64,000 nt of DNA from Pseudomonas sp. (GCF_002796985.1 NZ_PEKX01000001.1:9530-73529), one strand, 5' to 3'; numbered from the stretch's first letter, positions 25,613 to 34,836 are shown. Notes: generated by a model not told the origin, from the letters alone. Numbers and translations: made by a program.

Positions 25613-28234
25613 ATGAAACTTTTCCAACGCACCGCCAAGGACAGCGACGAACTGCCGGAACTCGTGCCGGCGGAGAAGTCCGTCAAAGGACCGGCTGCCA
25701 AGGTCGACCTCAAACCGCTGCTGCCCGCCATCGTAATCACCGTGGGCGGCGTGGTGGCGGCAGGTGCGCTGCTGTGGTTCAGCCTGTTCGGCCAGGCCGA
25801 CAAGACTCACGTCACCCAGCTGAGCAGCGCCTGGTCGGAAAGCCAGGCCGGCGCATTGCGCCAGAGTCTGAACCTGCTGGCGGCGGACGGCCGCAGCATG
25901 GCGGGCGACCCGCTGCTGCTGCCAACCCTGCAGAGCAATGATCCGACGCGCATCGCCGCGCTGGAGAAAGCACTGACACAGGGCCATCTGGACGGACTGG
26001 TAGACGTTCACCTCAACGCCAACGGCCAGGCCGTGCAGGACGCCGCCCGCCCCGGCCCGCTGAACTACGCCGCGCTGGACATGCTGCACCGTGTCGAAAG
26101 CGGCCAGGCCGTAGCGCCGGAGGCCTATAAGGTCGGCACCCGCTGGCTGGTCTACAGCCCGACCGCCCTGCGTGCCGCAGACAACTCCATCCAGGGCTCG
26201 CTGCTGCTGGTGGTGGACCTGCAGCGCCTGCTCGGCACCCTGCCACCGATGTCCGCCGACCTCGGCCAGCTGCAGCTGTCCCAGCAGTTTGGCAATTCCC
26301 CGGCGCAACTCCTGCTGCAACGCGGCCAAGCGGGTGACGCCGCGGTGATGGAGCTGCCCAGCGGCAACCCGAACTGGAAGCTGAGCTTCACCCCCGGCCC
26401 GACCATCACCGATCCGCTTTACTCGCCCGCCCTGCTGGGCATCGCCGCACTGCTGGCACTGGTGGGCGGCCTGCTCGGCCTTTATCTTGCGCAAAGTGCG
26501 ATGCAGCGCCGCGTCAGCAAGGATGCCCAGGCCCTGGGCCAGTTCATTCAGGAACTCGCCGGCCAACGCACTGCCAAAGCACCTGAGCTGAGCCTGCCGA
26601 GCCTGCAGGCACTGGCCCAGGCATTGGCTCGCCAGCCACGCCGCAAGACCGAAACACCCAGTGCCAGCGCCCCCGCGCCAGCAGCTCTCGCTCAGCCTGC
26701 CCCGGCTGCCGCCGCTGCCAACGTCCCGGTCGCTGCCACCGAAACGCCATTGGTCGATCCGCTATTCCAGAACACCGACATTCTGGACATCGACATTCTT
26801 GATGAAGACCAGGATCTCCTGGGATTGGAGCAACCCCCCGCTATGAGCACGCCAAAAGCCCCGCAACTGCCCGCCAGCATCTTCCGCGCCTACGACATCC
26901 GCGGCGTGGTGGGTGACACCCTGACCACCGAGACCGCCTACTGGGTCGGCCGTGCAATCGGTTCCGAAAGCCTGGCGCGCGGCGAGCCGTGCGTCTCCGT
27001 GGGGCGCGACGGGCGCCTGTCCGGTCCCGAACTGGTCCAGCACCTCATCCAGGGCCTGCTCGACTGCGGTTGCCAGGTCACCGACGTCGGCATGGTGCCG
27101 ACCCCGGTGCTGTACTACGCGGCCAACGTCCTGGAAGGCAAGTCGGGCGTGATGCTCACCGGCAGCCACAACCCGCCGGACTACAACGGTTTCAAGATCG
27201 TCGTCGCCGGCGAGACCCTGGCCAACGAACAGATCCAGGCCCTGCGCGAGCGCATCCAGAATGGCGACCTCGCTTCCGGCGTGGGCAGCGTGCAGCAGGT
27301 CGACATTCTGCCGCGCTACTTCCAGCAGATCCGCGATGACATCGCCCTGGCCAAGCCGCTGAAAGTGGTGGTGGACTGCGGCAACGGCGTGGCCGGCGTG
27401 ATCGCCCCGCAACTGATCGAAGCCCTGGGCTGCACCGTGATTCCGCTGTACTGCGACGTTGACGGCACCTTCCCCAACCACCACCCGGACCCGGGCAAGC
27501 CCGAGAACCTGGAAGACCTGATCGCCAAGGTCAAAGAGACCGGCGCCGACCTCGGCCTGGCCTTCGACGGCGACGGCGACCGCGTGGGCGTGGTGACCAA
27601 CGAAGGCACCATCATCTACCCAGACCGTCTGCTGATGCTGTTCGCCAAGGACGTGGTCTCGCGCAACCCTGGCGCCGACATCATCTTCGACGTCAAATGC
27701 ACCCGCCGCCTGATCTCGCTGATCAGCGGCTACGGCGGCCGTCCGGTGATGTGGAAGACCGGCCACTCGCTGATCAAGAAGAAAATGAAGGAAACCGGCG
27801 CCCTGCTCGCTGGCGAGATGAGCGGCCATATCTTCTTCAAGGAACGCTGGTACGGTTTCGACGACGGCATCTACAGCGCCGCGCGCCTGCTGGAAATCAT
27901 CAGCCTGGACAAGCGCGACGCCGAACGCGTGTTCTCCGCGTTCCCGATGGACATCTCCACCCCGGAGATCAACATCACCGTCACCGACGAGGGCAAGTTC
28001 GCCCTGATCGAGGCGCTGCAGGCCCGTGGCCAGTGGGGTGAAGCCAACCTCACCACCCTCGACGGCGTGCGCGTGGATTACCCCAAAGGCTGGGGCCTGG
28101 TACGCGCATCCAACACCACACCGGTGCTGGTACTGCGTTTCGAGGCGGACACCCAGGAAGAACTGGAACGCATCAAGGACGTGTTCCGCACCCAGCTGAA
28201 AGCGGTCGCCCCCGCCCTCAGCCTGCCCTTTTGA
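25613..28234 (+). CDS. algC: Phosphomannomutase/phosphoglucomutase AlgC with N-terminal membrane sensor-like extension
   Basis: An 873-residue reading with GAGGAGACG before the ATG. Residues 36-58 and 272-293 are membrane segments. Between them lies a ~210-residue extracytoplasmic region, then an Ala/Pro-rich linker (345-375). From Met411 (ATG 26843) the sequence is exactly the 463-residue soluble AlgC: phosphoserine Ser518 in TGSHNPP (Ser108 in AlgC numbering), metal loop DGDGDR and the sugar-binding GEMSGH. AlgC interconverts mannose-1/6-P and glucose-1/6-P for alginate, LPS, Psl and rhamnolipid. Both the long form and an internally started short form are possible. Confidence 0.93.
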   Translation: MKLFQRTAKDSDELPELVPAEKSVKGPAAKVDLKPLLPAIVITVGGVVAAGALLWFSLFGQADKTHVTQLSSAWSESQAGALRQSLNLLAADGRSMAGDPLLLPTLQSNDPTRIAALEKALTQGHLDGLVDVHLNANGQAVQDAARPGPLNYAALDMLHRVESGQAVAPEAYKVGTRWLVYSPTALRAADNSIQGSLLLVVDLQRLLGTLPPMSADLGQLQLSQQFGNSPAQLLLQRGQAGDAAVMELPSGNPNWKLSFTPGPTITDPLYSPALLGIAALLALVGGLLGLYLAQSAMQRRVSKDAQALGQFIQELAGQRTAKAPELSLPSLQALAQALARQPRRKTETPSASAPAPAALAQPAPAAAAANVPVAATETPLVDPLFQNTDILDIDILDEDQDLLGLEQPPAMSTPKAPQLPASIFRAYDIRGVVGDTLTTETAYWVGRAIGSESLARGEPCVSVGRDGRLSGPELVQHLIQGLLDCGCQVTDVGMVPTPVLYYAANVLEGKSGVMLTGSHNPPDYNGFKIVVAGETLANEQIQALRERIQNGDLASGVGSVQQVDILPRYFQQIRDDIALAKPLKVVVDCGNGVAGVIAPQLIEALGCTVIPLYCDVDGTFPNHHPDPGKPENLEDLIAKVKETGADLGLAFDGDGDRVGVVTNEGTIIYPDRLLMLFAKDVVSRNPGADIIFDVKCTRRLISLISGYGGRPVMWKTGHSLIKKKMKETGALLAGEMSGHIFFKERWYGFDDGIYSAARLLEIISLDKRDAERVFSAFPMDISTPEINITVTDEGKFALIEALQARGQWGEANLTTLDGVRVDYPKGWGLVRASNTTPVLVLRFEADTQEELERIKDVFRTQLKAVAPALSLPF

Positions 28235-28254
28235 CCTCTATGCCGGAGCCCACC

Positions 28255-29160
28255 ATGACCCAGAGCCGCGATGACGCCGCCCAGGTTGCCCGCGTCCTTG
28301 CCGAAGCCCTGCCCTACATCCGCCGTTTCGTTGGCAAGACGCTGGTGATCAAGTACGGCGGCAACGCCATGGAGACGGACGAGCTGAAGAACAGCTTCGC
28401 CCGCGACGTGGTGCTGATGAAGGCCGTCGGCATCAACCCGGTGGTGGTCCATGGTGGTGGTCCGCAGATCGGCGACCTGCTCAGCCGCCTGTCGATCGAA
28501 AGCCACTTCATCGATGGCATGCGCGTCACCGACGCGCAGACCATGGATGTGGTGGAAATGGTTCTCGGCGGCCAGGTGAACAAGGACATCGTCAACCTGA
28601 TCAACCGCCATGGCGGCAGCGCCATCGGCCTGACCGGCAAGGACGCGGAACTGATCCGTGCGAAGAAGCTCACCGTCACCCGCCAGACGCCGGAGATGAC
28701 CAAGCCGGAAATCATCGACATCGGCCATGTGGGCGAAGTCACCGGGGTCAACGTCGACCTGCTGAACATGCTGGTGCAGGGAGACTTCATCCCGGTCATC
28801 GCGCCAATCGGCGTGGGTGCCAACGGTGAGTCCTACAACATCAACGCCGACCTGGTGGCCGGCAAGGTGGCCGAGGCGCTGAAGGCCGAGAAGCTGATGC
28901 TGCTCACCAACATCGCCGGGCTGATGGACAAGCAGGGTGAAGTCCTCACCGGCCTGACCACCGAGCAGGTCAACGAGCTGATCGCCGACGGCACTATCTA
29001 CGGCGGCATGCTGCCGAAGATCCGCTGCGCCCTCGAGGCGGTGCAAGGCGGCGTGACCAGCGCGCACATCATCGATGGTCGCGTGCCCAACGCCGTGCTG
29101 CTGGAGATCTTCACCGACAGCGGTGTCGGTACGCTGATCACCAACCGCAAGTCGCGCTGA
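28255..29160 (+). CDS. argB: Acetylglutamate kinase
   Basis: A 301-residue kinase of the amino-acid kinase family that phosphorylates N-acetylglutamate, the second step of arginine synthesis. LVIKYGGNAM (phosphate-binding Lys), VVHGGGPQIG and the C-terminal GGVTSAHIIDGRVPNAVLLE are visible. The N-terminal helix DDAAQVARVLAEALPYIRRF belongs to the arginine-inhibited hexameric type. I use ATG 28255, which gives the usual 301 residues; an in-frame ATG 24 bases earlier overlaps the spacer. It follows algC by 20 bases and ends with a strong terminator. Confidence 0.97.
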   Translation: MTQSRDDAAQVARVLAEALPYIRRFVGKTLVIKYGGNAMETDELKNSFARDVVLMKAVGINPVVVHGGGPQIGDLLSRLSIESHFIDGMRVTDAQTMDVVEMVLGGQVNKDIVNLINRHGGSAIGLTGKDAELIRAKKLTVTRQTPEMTKPEIIDIGHVGEVTGVNVDLLNMLVQGDFIPVIAPIGVGANGESYNINADLVAGKVAEALKAEKLMLLTNIAGLMDKQGEVLTGLTTEQVNELIADGTIYGGMLPKIRCALEAVQGGVTSAHIIDGRVPNAVLLEIFTDSGVGTLITNRKSR

Positions 29161-29171
29161 TCAAAACGATG

Positions 29172-29207
29172 ACACCCGCCAGGAGCGATCCTCGCGGGTG
29201 TTTTTTT
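29172..29207 (+). terminator. Rho-independent terminator after argB
   Basis: CACCCGC (29173-29179) pairs with GCGGGTG (29194-29200), followed by seven T, 12 bases after the argB stop. Confidence 0.85.
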
Positions 29208-29272
29208 GCCTGCTCGAAACGGCGTCAGCCTCATGGACATCCCGCCTCGAACAGGCCTTCAGGAGCTTCCGC

Positions 29273-29719
29273 ATGGCCGCATCCCCGGTTTCCCGCAACG
29301 ACTTCAGCTTTTTCCACGGCCTGCGCGTGCGCTGGTCGGAAGTCGACCCACAGGGCATCGTCTTCAACGGCAATTACCTCACTTACGCTGATGTCGCCAC
29401 CACCGAGTACTACCGCCACCTGGGCGTGAGCTACCCGGCCGACTTGCTGCGCGGCGGCGGCGATCTGTTCGCGGTGAAGACCACCCTGGAATACCTGGCG
29501 CCAGCGCGCTTCGACGACTGGCTGGAAATGGGCGTGCGCGTCAGCCGACTCGGCCGCAGCAGCCTGACCTTCCAGGTGTCGATCTGGTGTGATGAAACCC
29601 TGCTGACGCTGGGTGAGCTGATCTACGCCTACGCCGACGAAGATCGGACAAGCCAGCCCTTGCCGGACTGGCTGCGCGGAAAGATCAACGAATTCGAGCG
29701 CATCTCGCCGCAACAGTAA
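29273..29719 (+). CDS. Acyl-CoA thioesterase, 4HBT hotdog family
   Basis: A 148-residue hotdog-fold protein. The active-site signature VRWSEVDPQGIVFNGNYL near residues 19-36 is that of 4-hydroxybenzoyl-CoA thioesterase/YbgC-like enzymes, with the catalytic Asp in DPQGIV. It should hydrolyse an acyl-CoA; the acyl group is unknown. ATG 29273 is chosen because AGGAGC lies 7 bases upstream and it gives the usual family length. A longer reading to 29198 runs into the argB terminator. It converges with the DUF4124 gene. Confidence 0.88.
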   Translation: MAASPVSRNDFSFFHGLRVRWSEVDPQGIVFNGNYLTYADVATTEYYRHLGVSYPADLLRGGGDLFAVKTTLEYLAPARFDDWLEMGVRVSRLGRSSLTFQVSIWCDETLLTLGELIYAYADEDRTSQPLPDWLRGKINEFERISPQQ

Positions 29720-29734
29720 GCAGCGAAGGTAGGC

Positions 29735-30352
29735 TCAGTCGCCCACCAGTTGAGCGACGCGGGCGCGGTCCTCGCCAAAGCTGCTCACGGCCTGCGTGCG
29801 CATCTGCTGATAGCGGGCTATGTCGTGTAGCAGGCGCTGTTCGTCACCGCGCAGGTTGCCCAACTGCGCCACCAGATCGGCCGGCACCGGGCGCCCGGCG
29901 CGCTCCTGGTCGGCGGCGCGGGCCTGCAGGCTGGCCTGCTGCGTCTTCAACGACTGCAGGTTGCCCTTGGCTACGCTGGTCAGCCCATCGAGCTCGGCCA
30001 GCTTGCGGTCGCGGGCACGGTCAACGTCTTCCACGCTGGTGTACATGCGCATCAGTTGCTGATCGGAACTGGCGCGGGCGGCCTCCGCCTTGCGCTGCTC
30101 GATCTCGGCGGCAGTCGGCGCCGGCGGTACCTCGCGGATCACCCGGCCCTGGTCGTTGAGCACCTGGTAACCCTTGCCGATGTACTGCGACGGCACACCC
30201 AGGCGGTCGATGACGGTGATGCCCTTGTCATTGACGTAGCGGTACATCTCCACCTGACCGCCCGCCTGACCGGCAGCCGCCACCTGGCCTGCGAGCATGG
30301 CTCCCAGAAGCCCCATCAACACCCTGTTACGGAAAGCACCCTGCTTGGCCAT
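29735..30352 (-). CDS. Secreted DUF4124 protein with coiled-coil region
   Basis: A 205-residue exported protein of unknown function. An N-terminal signal sequence (about 1-27, ending VAAA) is followed by a DUF4124 domain (EMYRYVNDKGITVIDRLGVP), a beta-strand module that occurs at the start of many envelope proteins. Residues about 85-200 are helical and rich in Glu/Arg/Gln/Leu, consistent with a coiled coil. The ATG at 30352 follows AGGGTGTCGGG; a GTG at 30361 is also in frame. It lies 20 bases downstream of the pyrE stop's side on the same strand and may be co-transcribed with pyrE's antisense neighbour only by read-through. Confidence 0.8.
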   Translation of the reverse strand: MAKQGAFRNRVLMGLLGAMLAGQVAAAGQAGGQVEMYRYVNDKGITVIDRLGVPSQYIGKGYQVLNDQGRVIREVPPAPTAAEIEQRKAEAARASSDQQLMRMYTSVEDVDRARDRKLAELDGLTSVAKGNLQSLKTQQASLQARAADQERAGRPVPADLVAQLGNLRGDEQRLLHDIARYQQMRTQAVSSFGEDRARVAQLVGD

Positions 30353-30372
30353 GCCCGACACCCTGGTTGCGG

Positions 30373-31014
30373 TTAGATACCGTACTGCGCGCGATACGCC
30401 TCGACCGCCGACAGATGTTGCTTGAGCTGCCCGTCGCCGGCCAGATACTCCAGCACCTGCTCCAGCGAGACAATGCTGACGACCGGAATCGAAAAGTCCC
30501 GCTCAACCTCCTGGATCGCCGACAGCTCGCCCTTGCCGCGCTCCTGGCGGTTCAGCGCGATCAGCACGCCAGCGGCCTGAGCGCCCTGGGCGTCGATGAT
30601 CTGCATGACCTCGCGGATCGCGGTACCGGCGGTGATCACGTCATCGATGATCAGCGCCCGCCCCGTCAGCGGTGCGCCAACCAGCGTGCCACCTTCGCCG
30701 TGGTCCTTGGCTTCCTTGCGGTTGAAGCACCAGGGCAGGTCGCGCCCATGCTGTTCAGCCAGCGCAATGGCTGTAGCGGCCGCCAGCGGGATTCCTTTAT
30801 AGGCCGGGCCGAACAACACGTCGAAAGGTATACCGCTGTCGACCACTGCGCTGGCGTAGAAACGACCCAACTGGGACAGCGCAACGCCGGTATTGAACAG
30901 ACCGGCATTGAAGAAGTACGGGCTGGTACGCCCGGACTTCAGGGTGAACTCGCCGAAGCGAAGAACGCCGCGCTCGATGGCGAAGCGGATGAAATCGCGT
31001 TGATATGCGTGCAT
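30373..31014 (-). CDS. pyrE: Orotate phosphoribosyltransferase
   Basis: A 213-residue phosphoribosyltransferase that makes OMP from orotate and PRPP in pyrimidine synthesis. The PRPP signature ALIIDDVITAGTAI lies near residues 119-132, and FGPAYKGIPLA and FNRKEAKDHGEGG (flexible catalytic loop) are visible. Length matches the E. coli enzyme. It is divergent from crc across 82 bases. The DUF4124 gene begins 20 bases after its stop on the same strand. In E. coli pyrE follows rph; here rph is separate, 1.4 kb away. Confidence 0.97.
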   Translation of the reverse strand: MHAYQRDFIRFAIERGVLRFGEFTLKSGRTSPYFFNAGLFNTGVALSQLGRFYASAVVDSGIPFDVLFGPAYKGIPLAAATAIALAEQHGRDLPWCFNRKEAKDHGEGGTLVGAPLTGRALIIDDVITAGTAIREVMQIIDAQGAQAAGVLIALNRQERGKGELSAIQEVERDFSIPVVSIVSLEQVLEYLAGDGQLKQHLSAVEAYRAQYGI

Positions 31015-31096
31015 GGGGAAAGGACCGGCCGGTATGAATTTAGCTAAACCGTTTGAGCTCGGGTATCATACACACACGTGATTTTGGGGGCCATTT

Positions 31097-31876
31097 ATGC
31101 GGATCATCAGTGTGAACGTGAATGGTATTCAGGCTGCAGCCGAGCGTGGATTGCTCAGTTGGCTGCAAGCCCAGAATGCCGACGTGATCTGCTTGCAGGA
31201 TACCCGCGCCTCCGCTTTCGATCTGGATGACCCGTCCTACCAACTGGATGGCTACTTCCTGTACGCCTGCGATGCCGAAGTGCCCAGTCAGGGCGGCGTC
31301 GCAATCTATAGTCGTCTGCAACCCAAGGCTGTCATAAGCGGCCTGGGTTTCGAGATGGCCGATCGTTACGGGCGCTACCTGCAAGCCGATTTCGATAAGG
31401 TGAGTATCGCCACTCTCCTGCTGCCTACCGGGCAGGAAGGGGACGAGAACCTGAACCACAAGTTCAAGTTCATGGACGATTTCGCCCAGTACATGAACAA
31501 GCAGCGCCGCAAGCGCCGCGAATACATCTATTGCGGCTCGCTCTACGTCGCGCACCAGAAACTGGACGTGAAGAACTGGCGCGAATGCCAGCAGAACCCC
31601 GGTTTCATGGCGCCGGAGCGTGGCTGGATGGATGAGATCTTCGGCACCATGGGTTATGTCGACGCCCTGCGCGAGGTCAACCGCGAAGGCGACCAGTACA
31701 GCTGGTGGCCGGAAAGCGAACAGGCCGAGTTGCTCAACCTGGGCTGGCGTTTCGACTACCAGATCCTCACACCGGGTCTGCGTCGCTTCGTGCGCAGCGC
31801 CAAGCTGCCGCGCCAGCCGCGCTTCTCCCAGCATGCGCCGCTGATCGTGGACTACGACTGGACGCTGAGCATCTGA
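31097..31876 (+). CDS. crc: Catabolite repression control protein Crc
   Basis: A 259-residue protein with the exonuclease III/AP-endonuclease fold. The active-site positions are altered: CLQDTR replaces CLQETK, YCGSLYVAH stands where nucleases have GDxN(I/V)AH, and SQHAPLIVDY stands where they have SDHxP. This matches Pseudomonas Crc, which has no nuclease activity and works as a co-repressor with Hfq on A-rich sites of catabolic mRNAs. The divergent placement next to pyrE is the conserved Pseudomonas arrangement. A bidirectional terminator follows the stop. Confidence 0.97.
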   Translation: MRIISVNVNGIQAAAERGLLSWLQAQNADVICLQDTRASAFDLDDPSYQLDGYFLYACDAEVPSQGGVAIYSRLQPKAVISGLGFEMADRYGRYLQADFDKVSIATLLLPTGQEGDENLNHKFKFMDDFAQYMNKQRRKRREYIYCGSLYVAHQKLDVKNWRECQQNPGFMAPERGWMDEIFGTMGYVDALREVNREGDQYSWWPESEQAELLNLGWRFDYQILTPGLRRFVRSAKLPRQPRFSQHAPLIVDYDWTLSI

Positions 31877-31904
31877 GTCGTGTCGCGCCGTCAAACGGCG
31901 GACA

Positions 31905-31933
31905 GAAAAAAGCCGGCTTCGCGCCGGCTTTTT
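31905..31933. terminator. Bidirectional terminator between crc and the DUF4870 gene
   Basis: AGCCGGC (31911-31917) and GCCGGCT (31923-31929) form a stem flanked by an A run on the left and a T run on the right, so it can end transcripts from both convergent genes. Confidence 0.85.
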
Positions 31934-31952
31934 CGTGCCTGGGGTTCGTCGC

Positions 31953-32324
31953 TTACTTGATCGGGCGCCAGGTGAAGGGATAGCGGTAATCCAGCCCTTC
32001 ATTGGCCTTGATCCCGGCGATGATGGTGAGCACCAGCGCGCCGATGCTCACCAGCCCCAGCAGGAAGAAGCCGATCACCACCAGCATCAGCAGGAAGCTG
32101 ACCACCACGGCGAGGCTCACAGTGATCTGGAAGTTCAGCGCTTCCTTGCCCTGGCGGTCCACGAACGGGTCCGATTCACGCTTGATCTGCCAGACGATCA
32201 GCGGCCCGAGCAGATTGCCGAAGGGGAAGATGAACCCGAGGAAGGCGGCGAAGTGACAGAACATCGCCCACTGCCGGGCCTCCCGGCTCGGCTGAACCTG
32301 TTGTACCGGTACTTCGTCGCTCAT
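31953..32324 (-). CDS. DUF4870 (Tic20-like) membrane protein
   Basis: A 123-residue inner-membrane protein. Residues about 15-115 match the DUF4870 pattern: FCHFAAFLGFIFPFGNLLGPLIVWQIKRESDPFVDRQGKEALNFQIT, then two further hydrophobic segments and a short C-terminal tail. Three to four membrane spans are likely. The family has no firmly known role. It is transcribed after rph on the same strand with a 47-base gap, so the two may be co-transcribed. Confidence 0.88.
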   Translation of the reverse strand: MSDEVPVQQVQPSREARQWAMFCHFAAFLGFIFPFGNLLGPLIVWQIKRESDPFVDRQGKEALNFQITVSLAVVVSFLLMLVVIGFFLLGLVSIGALVLTIIAGIKANEGLDYRYPFTWRPIK

Positions 32325-32371
32325 CCTGTCGCTCCTTGCCTTTCAATATCCAGCGGGCGCCGCCCGTCAGG

Positions 32372-33091
32372 TCACTCGGCCAGCGCGGCGCGTTGCAGTT
32401 CGAACAGCTCTTGCAGGCCTTTCTGGGCCAGCTCCAGCATGGCATTGAGTTCCGCTGGCTGGAAGGGCGCGCCCTCGGCAGTGCCCTGGACTTCGATGAA
32501 ACCGCCGGCATCGGTCATGACCACGTTCAGGTCGGTTTCGGCGGCAGAATCTTCCAGGTAGTCCAGGTCCAGCACCGGCTCGCCCTGGTACATGCCCACG
32601 GAAACGGCGGCGACCATCTGCTTGAGCGGGTTACCTTTCAGCGCGCCGCGCTTCTTCAGCACGGCCAGCGCGTCGATCACGGCCACGGTGGCGCCGGTGA
32701 TGGAGGCGGTGCGGGTGCCACCGTCGGCCTGAATCACATCGCAATCGATGTACAGGGTGTTCTCACCCAGCTTGGAGAGGTCAAGGGCGGCGCGCAGCGA
32801 GCGGCCGATCAGGCGCTGGATTTCCAGGGTGCGGCCACCCTGCTTGCCGCGCGCGGCTTCACGCTGGTTACGCTCACCGGTGGAACGCGGCAGCATGCCG
32901 TATTCGGCGGTCAGCCAACCCTGGCCCTGGCCCTTGAGGAAGCGCGGCACACCGGCTTCGGCGCTGACGGTGCAGATCACCTTGGTGTCGCCGAACTCGA
33001 CCAGCACGGAGCCCTCGGCGTGCTTGGTGTAATGGCGGGTGATACGGATCGGGCGCAGTTGGTCGGCGGCGCGGCCACTGGGACGGTTCAT
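32372..33091 (-). CDS. rph: Ribonuclease PH
   Basis: A 239-residue phosphorolytic 3'-5' exoribonuclease that trims tRNA 3' ends. It begins RPSGRAADQLRPIRITRHYTKHAEGSV and contains GWLTAEYGMLPRSTGER, the phosphate-binding Arg/Thr region, and the acidic active-site stretch ALDLSKLGENTLYIDCDVIQADGGTRTASI. It has full length, with no sign of the frameshift known from E. coli K-12. It is divergent from yicC across 166 bases. Confidence 0.97.
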   Translation of the reverse strand: MNRPSGRAADQLRPIRITRHYTKHAEGSVLVEFGDTKVICTVSAEAGVPRFLKGQGQGWLTAEYGMLPRSTGERNQREAARGKQGGRTLEIQRLIGRSLRAALDLSKLGENTLYIDCDVIQADGGTRTASITGATVAVIDALAVLKKRGALKGNPLKQMVAAVSVGMYQGEPVLDLDYLEDSAAETDLNVVMTDAGGFIEVQGTAEGAPFQPAELNAMLELAQKGLQELFELQRAALAE

Positions 33092-33257
33092 GGAGGCATC
33101 CTGTACAGATTGCTGGCGGGTGAATGTCCGCCATTATAGAGGCCAGCGGACGGGCGCAACCACCGCCGGCGTGCGGCTGCGCGCTACGCTGGGGTACAAT
33201 TACCGGTTTCCGACGACCTGTCGGCCGTTTTCCGAATCCTTTCAGAGAGGTGACCCC

Positions 33258-34121
33258 ATGGTCCACAGCATGACCGCCTTCGCCCGCGTCGAGCGCGCCA
33301 GCACCCATGGAACCCTCAGTTGGGAGCTGCGTTCGGTCAACCACCGCTACCTCGAGCCCAACCTGCGCCTGCCCGAAGCCTTCCGCGACCTCGAAGGCGC
33401 GGTACGCGAGGCGCTGCGCCAGGGCCTGTCGCGCGGCAAGGTGGAATGCACCCTGCGCTTCAATGAGGAAAACGCCGGCAAACCACTGCAAGTCGACCGT
33501 GAGCGCGCCGCGCAGTTGGTCGCCGCCGCCGAGACCGTCGCCGGCCTGATCCAGCAGCCCGCCCCGCTCGACCCGCTGGCCGTGCTGGCCTGGCCGGGCG
33601 TGCTGGTAGGCGACGCCGCCGACCCGCAGGCGCTCAACGCCAGCGCCCTGGCCGCCTTCACCCAGGCACTGGATGAACTCAAGGCCGGCCGGGCCCGCGA
33701 AGGCGCCGATCTGGCGAAGATCATCGAAGAACGCCTGACTGCCATGCAGGAAGACGTGGCGAACCTGCGCCATCTGGTGCCGGAAATGCTCGCCAACCAG
33801 CGGCAGAAAGTGCTCGACCGCTTCACCGAGATGAAAGCCGAGCTCGACCCGCAGCGCCTGGAGCAGGAAATGGTTCTGCTGGCGCAGAAGAGCGACGTCG
33901 CCGAAGAGCTGGACCGCCTGACCACCCACGTCACCGAGGTGCGCCGCGTGCTCAAGGCCGGCGGCGCCGCCGGCCGACGCCTGGACTTCCTGATGCAGGA
34001 ACTCAACCGCGAAGCCAACACCCTGGGTTCGAAGGCGTTCGACCCGCGCTCCACCCAGGCGGCGGTCAACCTCAAGGTACTGATCGAGCAGATGCGCGAA
34101 CAGGTCCAGAATATCGAGTAA
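33258..34121 (+). CDS. yicC: YicC family endoribonuclease-like stress protein
   Basis: A 287-residue YicC protein. The N-terminal YicC domain begins VHSMTAFARVE and contains WELRSVNHRYLEPNLRLPE. The C-terminal DUF1732 domain has the conserved end RRLDFLMQELNREANTLGSKAFDP. Members were recently reported to have endoribonuclease activity and to affect RNA decay. ATG 33258 follows GAGAGGTGACCCC, and the upstream reading from 33039 lies antisense to rph. It precedes gmk by 46 bases on the same strand, a common pairing. Confidence 0.93.
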   Translation: MVHSMTAFARVERASTHGTLSWELRSVNHRYLEPNLRLPEAFRDLEGAVREALRQGLSRGKVECTLRFNEENAGKPLQVDRERAAQLVAAAETVAGLIQQPAPLDPLAVLAWPGVLVGDAADPQALNASALAAFTQALDELKAGRAREGADLAKIIEERLTAMQEDVANLRHLVPEMLANQRQKVLDRFTEMKAELDPQRLEQEMVLLAQKSDVAEELDRLTTHVTEVRRVLKAGGAAGRRLDFLMQELNREANTLGSKAFDPRSTQAAVNLKVLIEQMREQVQNIE

Positions 34122-34167
34122 GCCGGAGATTTCCGGCCCCAATCCACCGCAACTCCAGGAAAGCGCC

Positions 34168-34779
34168 ATGTCCGGCACCCTGTACATCGTTTCCGCGCCG
34201 TCGGGCGCCGGCAAGACCAGCCTGGTCAAGGCCCTGCTCGACGCCATGCCCAGCGTGCGCGTCTCCGTCTCCCACACCACCCGCGGCATGCGTCCGGGCG
34301 AAGTGGACGGGGTGAACTACCACTTCGTTGGCCACGACACCTTCAGGGCCATGCTCGAGCGCGACGAATTCCTCGAGCACGCGCAGGTCTTCGACAACCT
34401 CTACGGCACCTCCCAGCGCTGGGTCGAGAAGACCCTCGCCGAAGGCAACGACCTGATCCTGGAGATCGACTGGCAGGGCGCGCAGCAGGTGCGCCGGCTG
34501 ATGCCCCAGGCGCAGTCGATCTTCATCCTGCCGCCGACCCAGGAAGCCCTGCGCCAGCGCCTGACCAACCGTGGCCAGGACAGCGACGAAGTGATTGAGC
34601 GGCGCATGCAGGAAGCCGTCAGCGAAATGAGCCACTATGTGGAATACGATCACCTGGTGATCAACGACGATTTCGCCCACGCGCTGGAAGACCTCAAGGC
34701 GATCTTCCGCGCCCGCCAGCTGCGCCAGGATGCCCAGCAGCAGCGCCACACCGAGCTGCTGCAACGCCTGCTGGCCTGA
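34168..34779 (+). CDS. gmk: Guanylate kinase
   Basis: A 203-residue kinase that converts GMP to GDP. The P-loop SAPSGAGKTS is at residues 9-18, followed by the GMP-binding region SVSHTTRGMRPGEVDGVNYHF, and the lid/ATP region around RQRLTNRGQDSDEVIERRM. The order gmk-rpoZ-spoT is widely conserved in gammaproteobacteria and links GTP supply with (p)ppGpp metabolism. The 100-base gap to rpoZ holds a small hairpin. Confidence 0.97.
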   Translation: MSGTLYIVSAPSGAGKTSLVKALLDAMPSVRVSVSHTTRGMRPGEVDGVNYHFVGHDTFRAMLERDEFLEHAQVFDNLYGTSQRWVEKTLAEGNDLILEIDWQGAQQVRRLMPQAQSIFILPPTQEALRQRLTNRGQDSDEVIERRMQEAVSEMSHYVEYDHLVINDDFAHALEDLKAIFRARQLRQDAQQQRHTELLQRLLA

Positions 34780-34836
34780 AGTCGCCGAGAGAAGGCACTT
34801 CCATAAAGATTGGCGATTTTTTAGACTATCCAGTCC

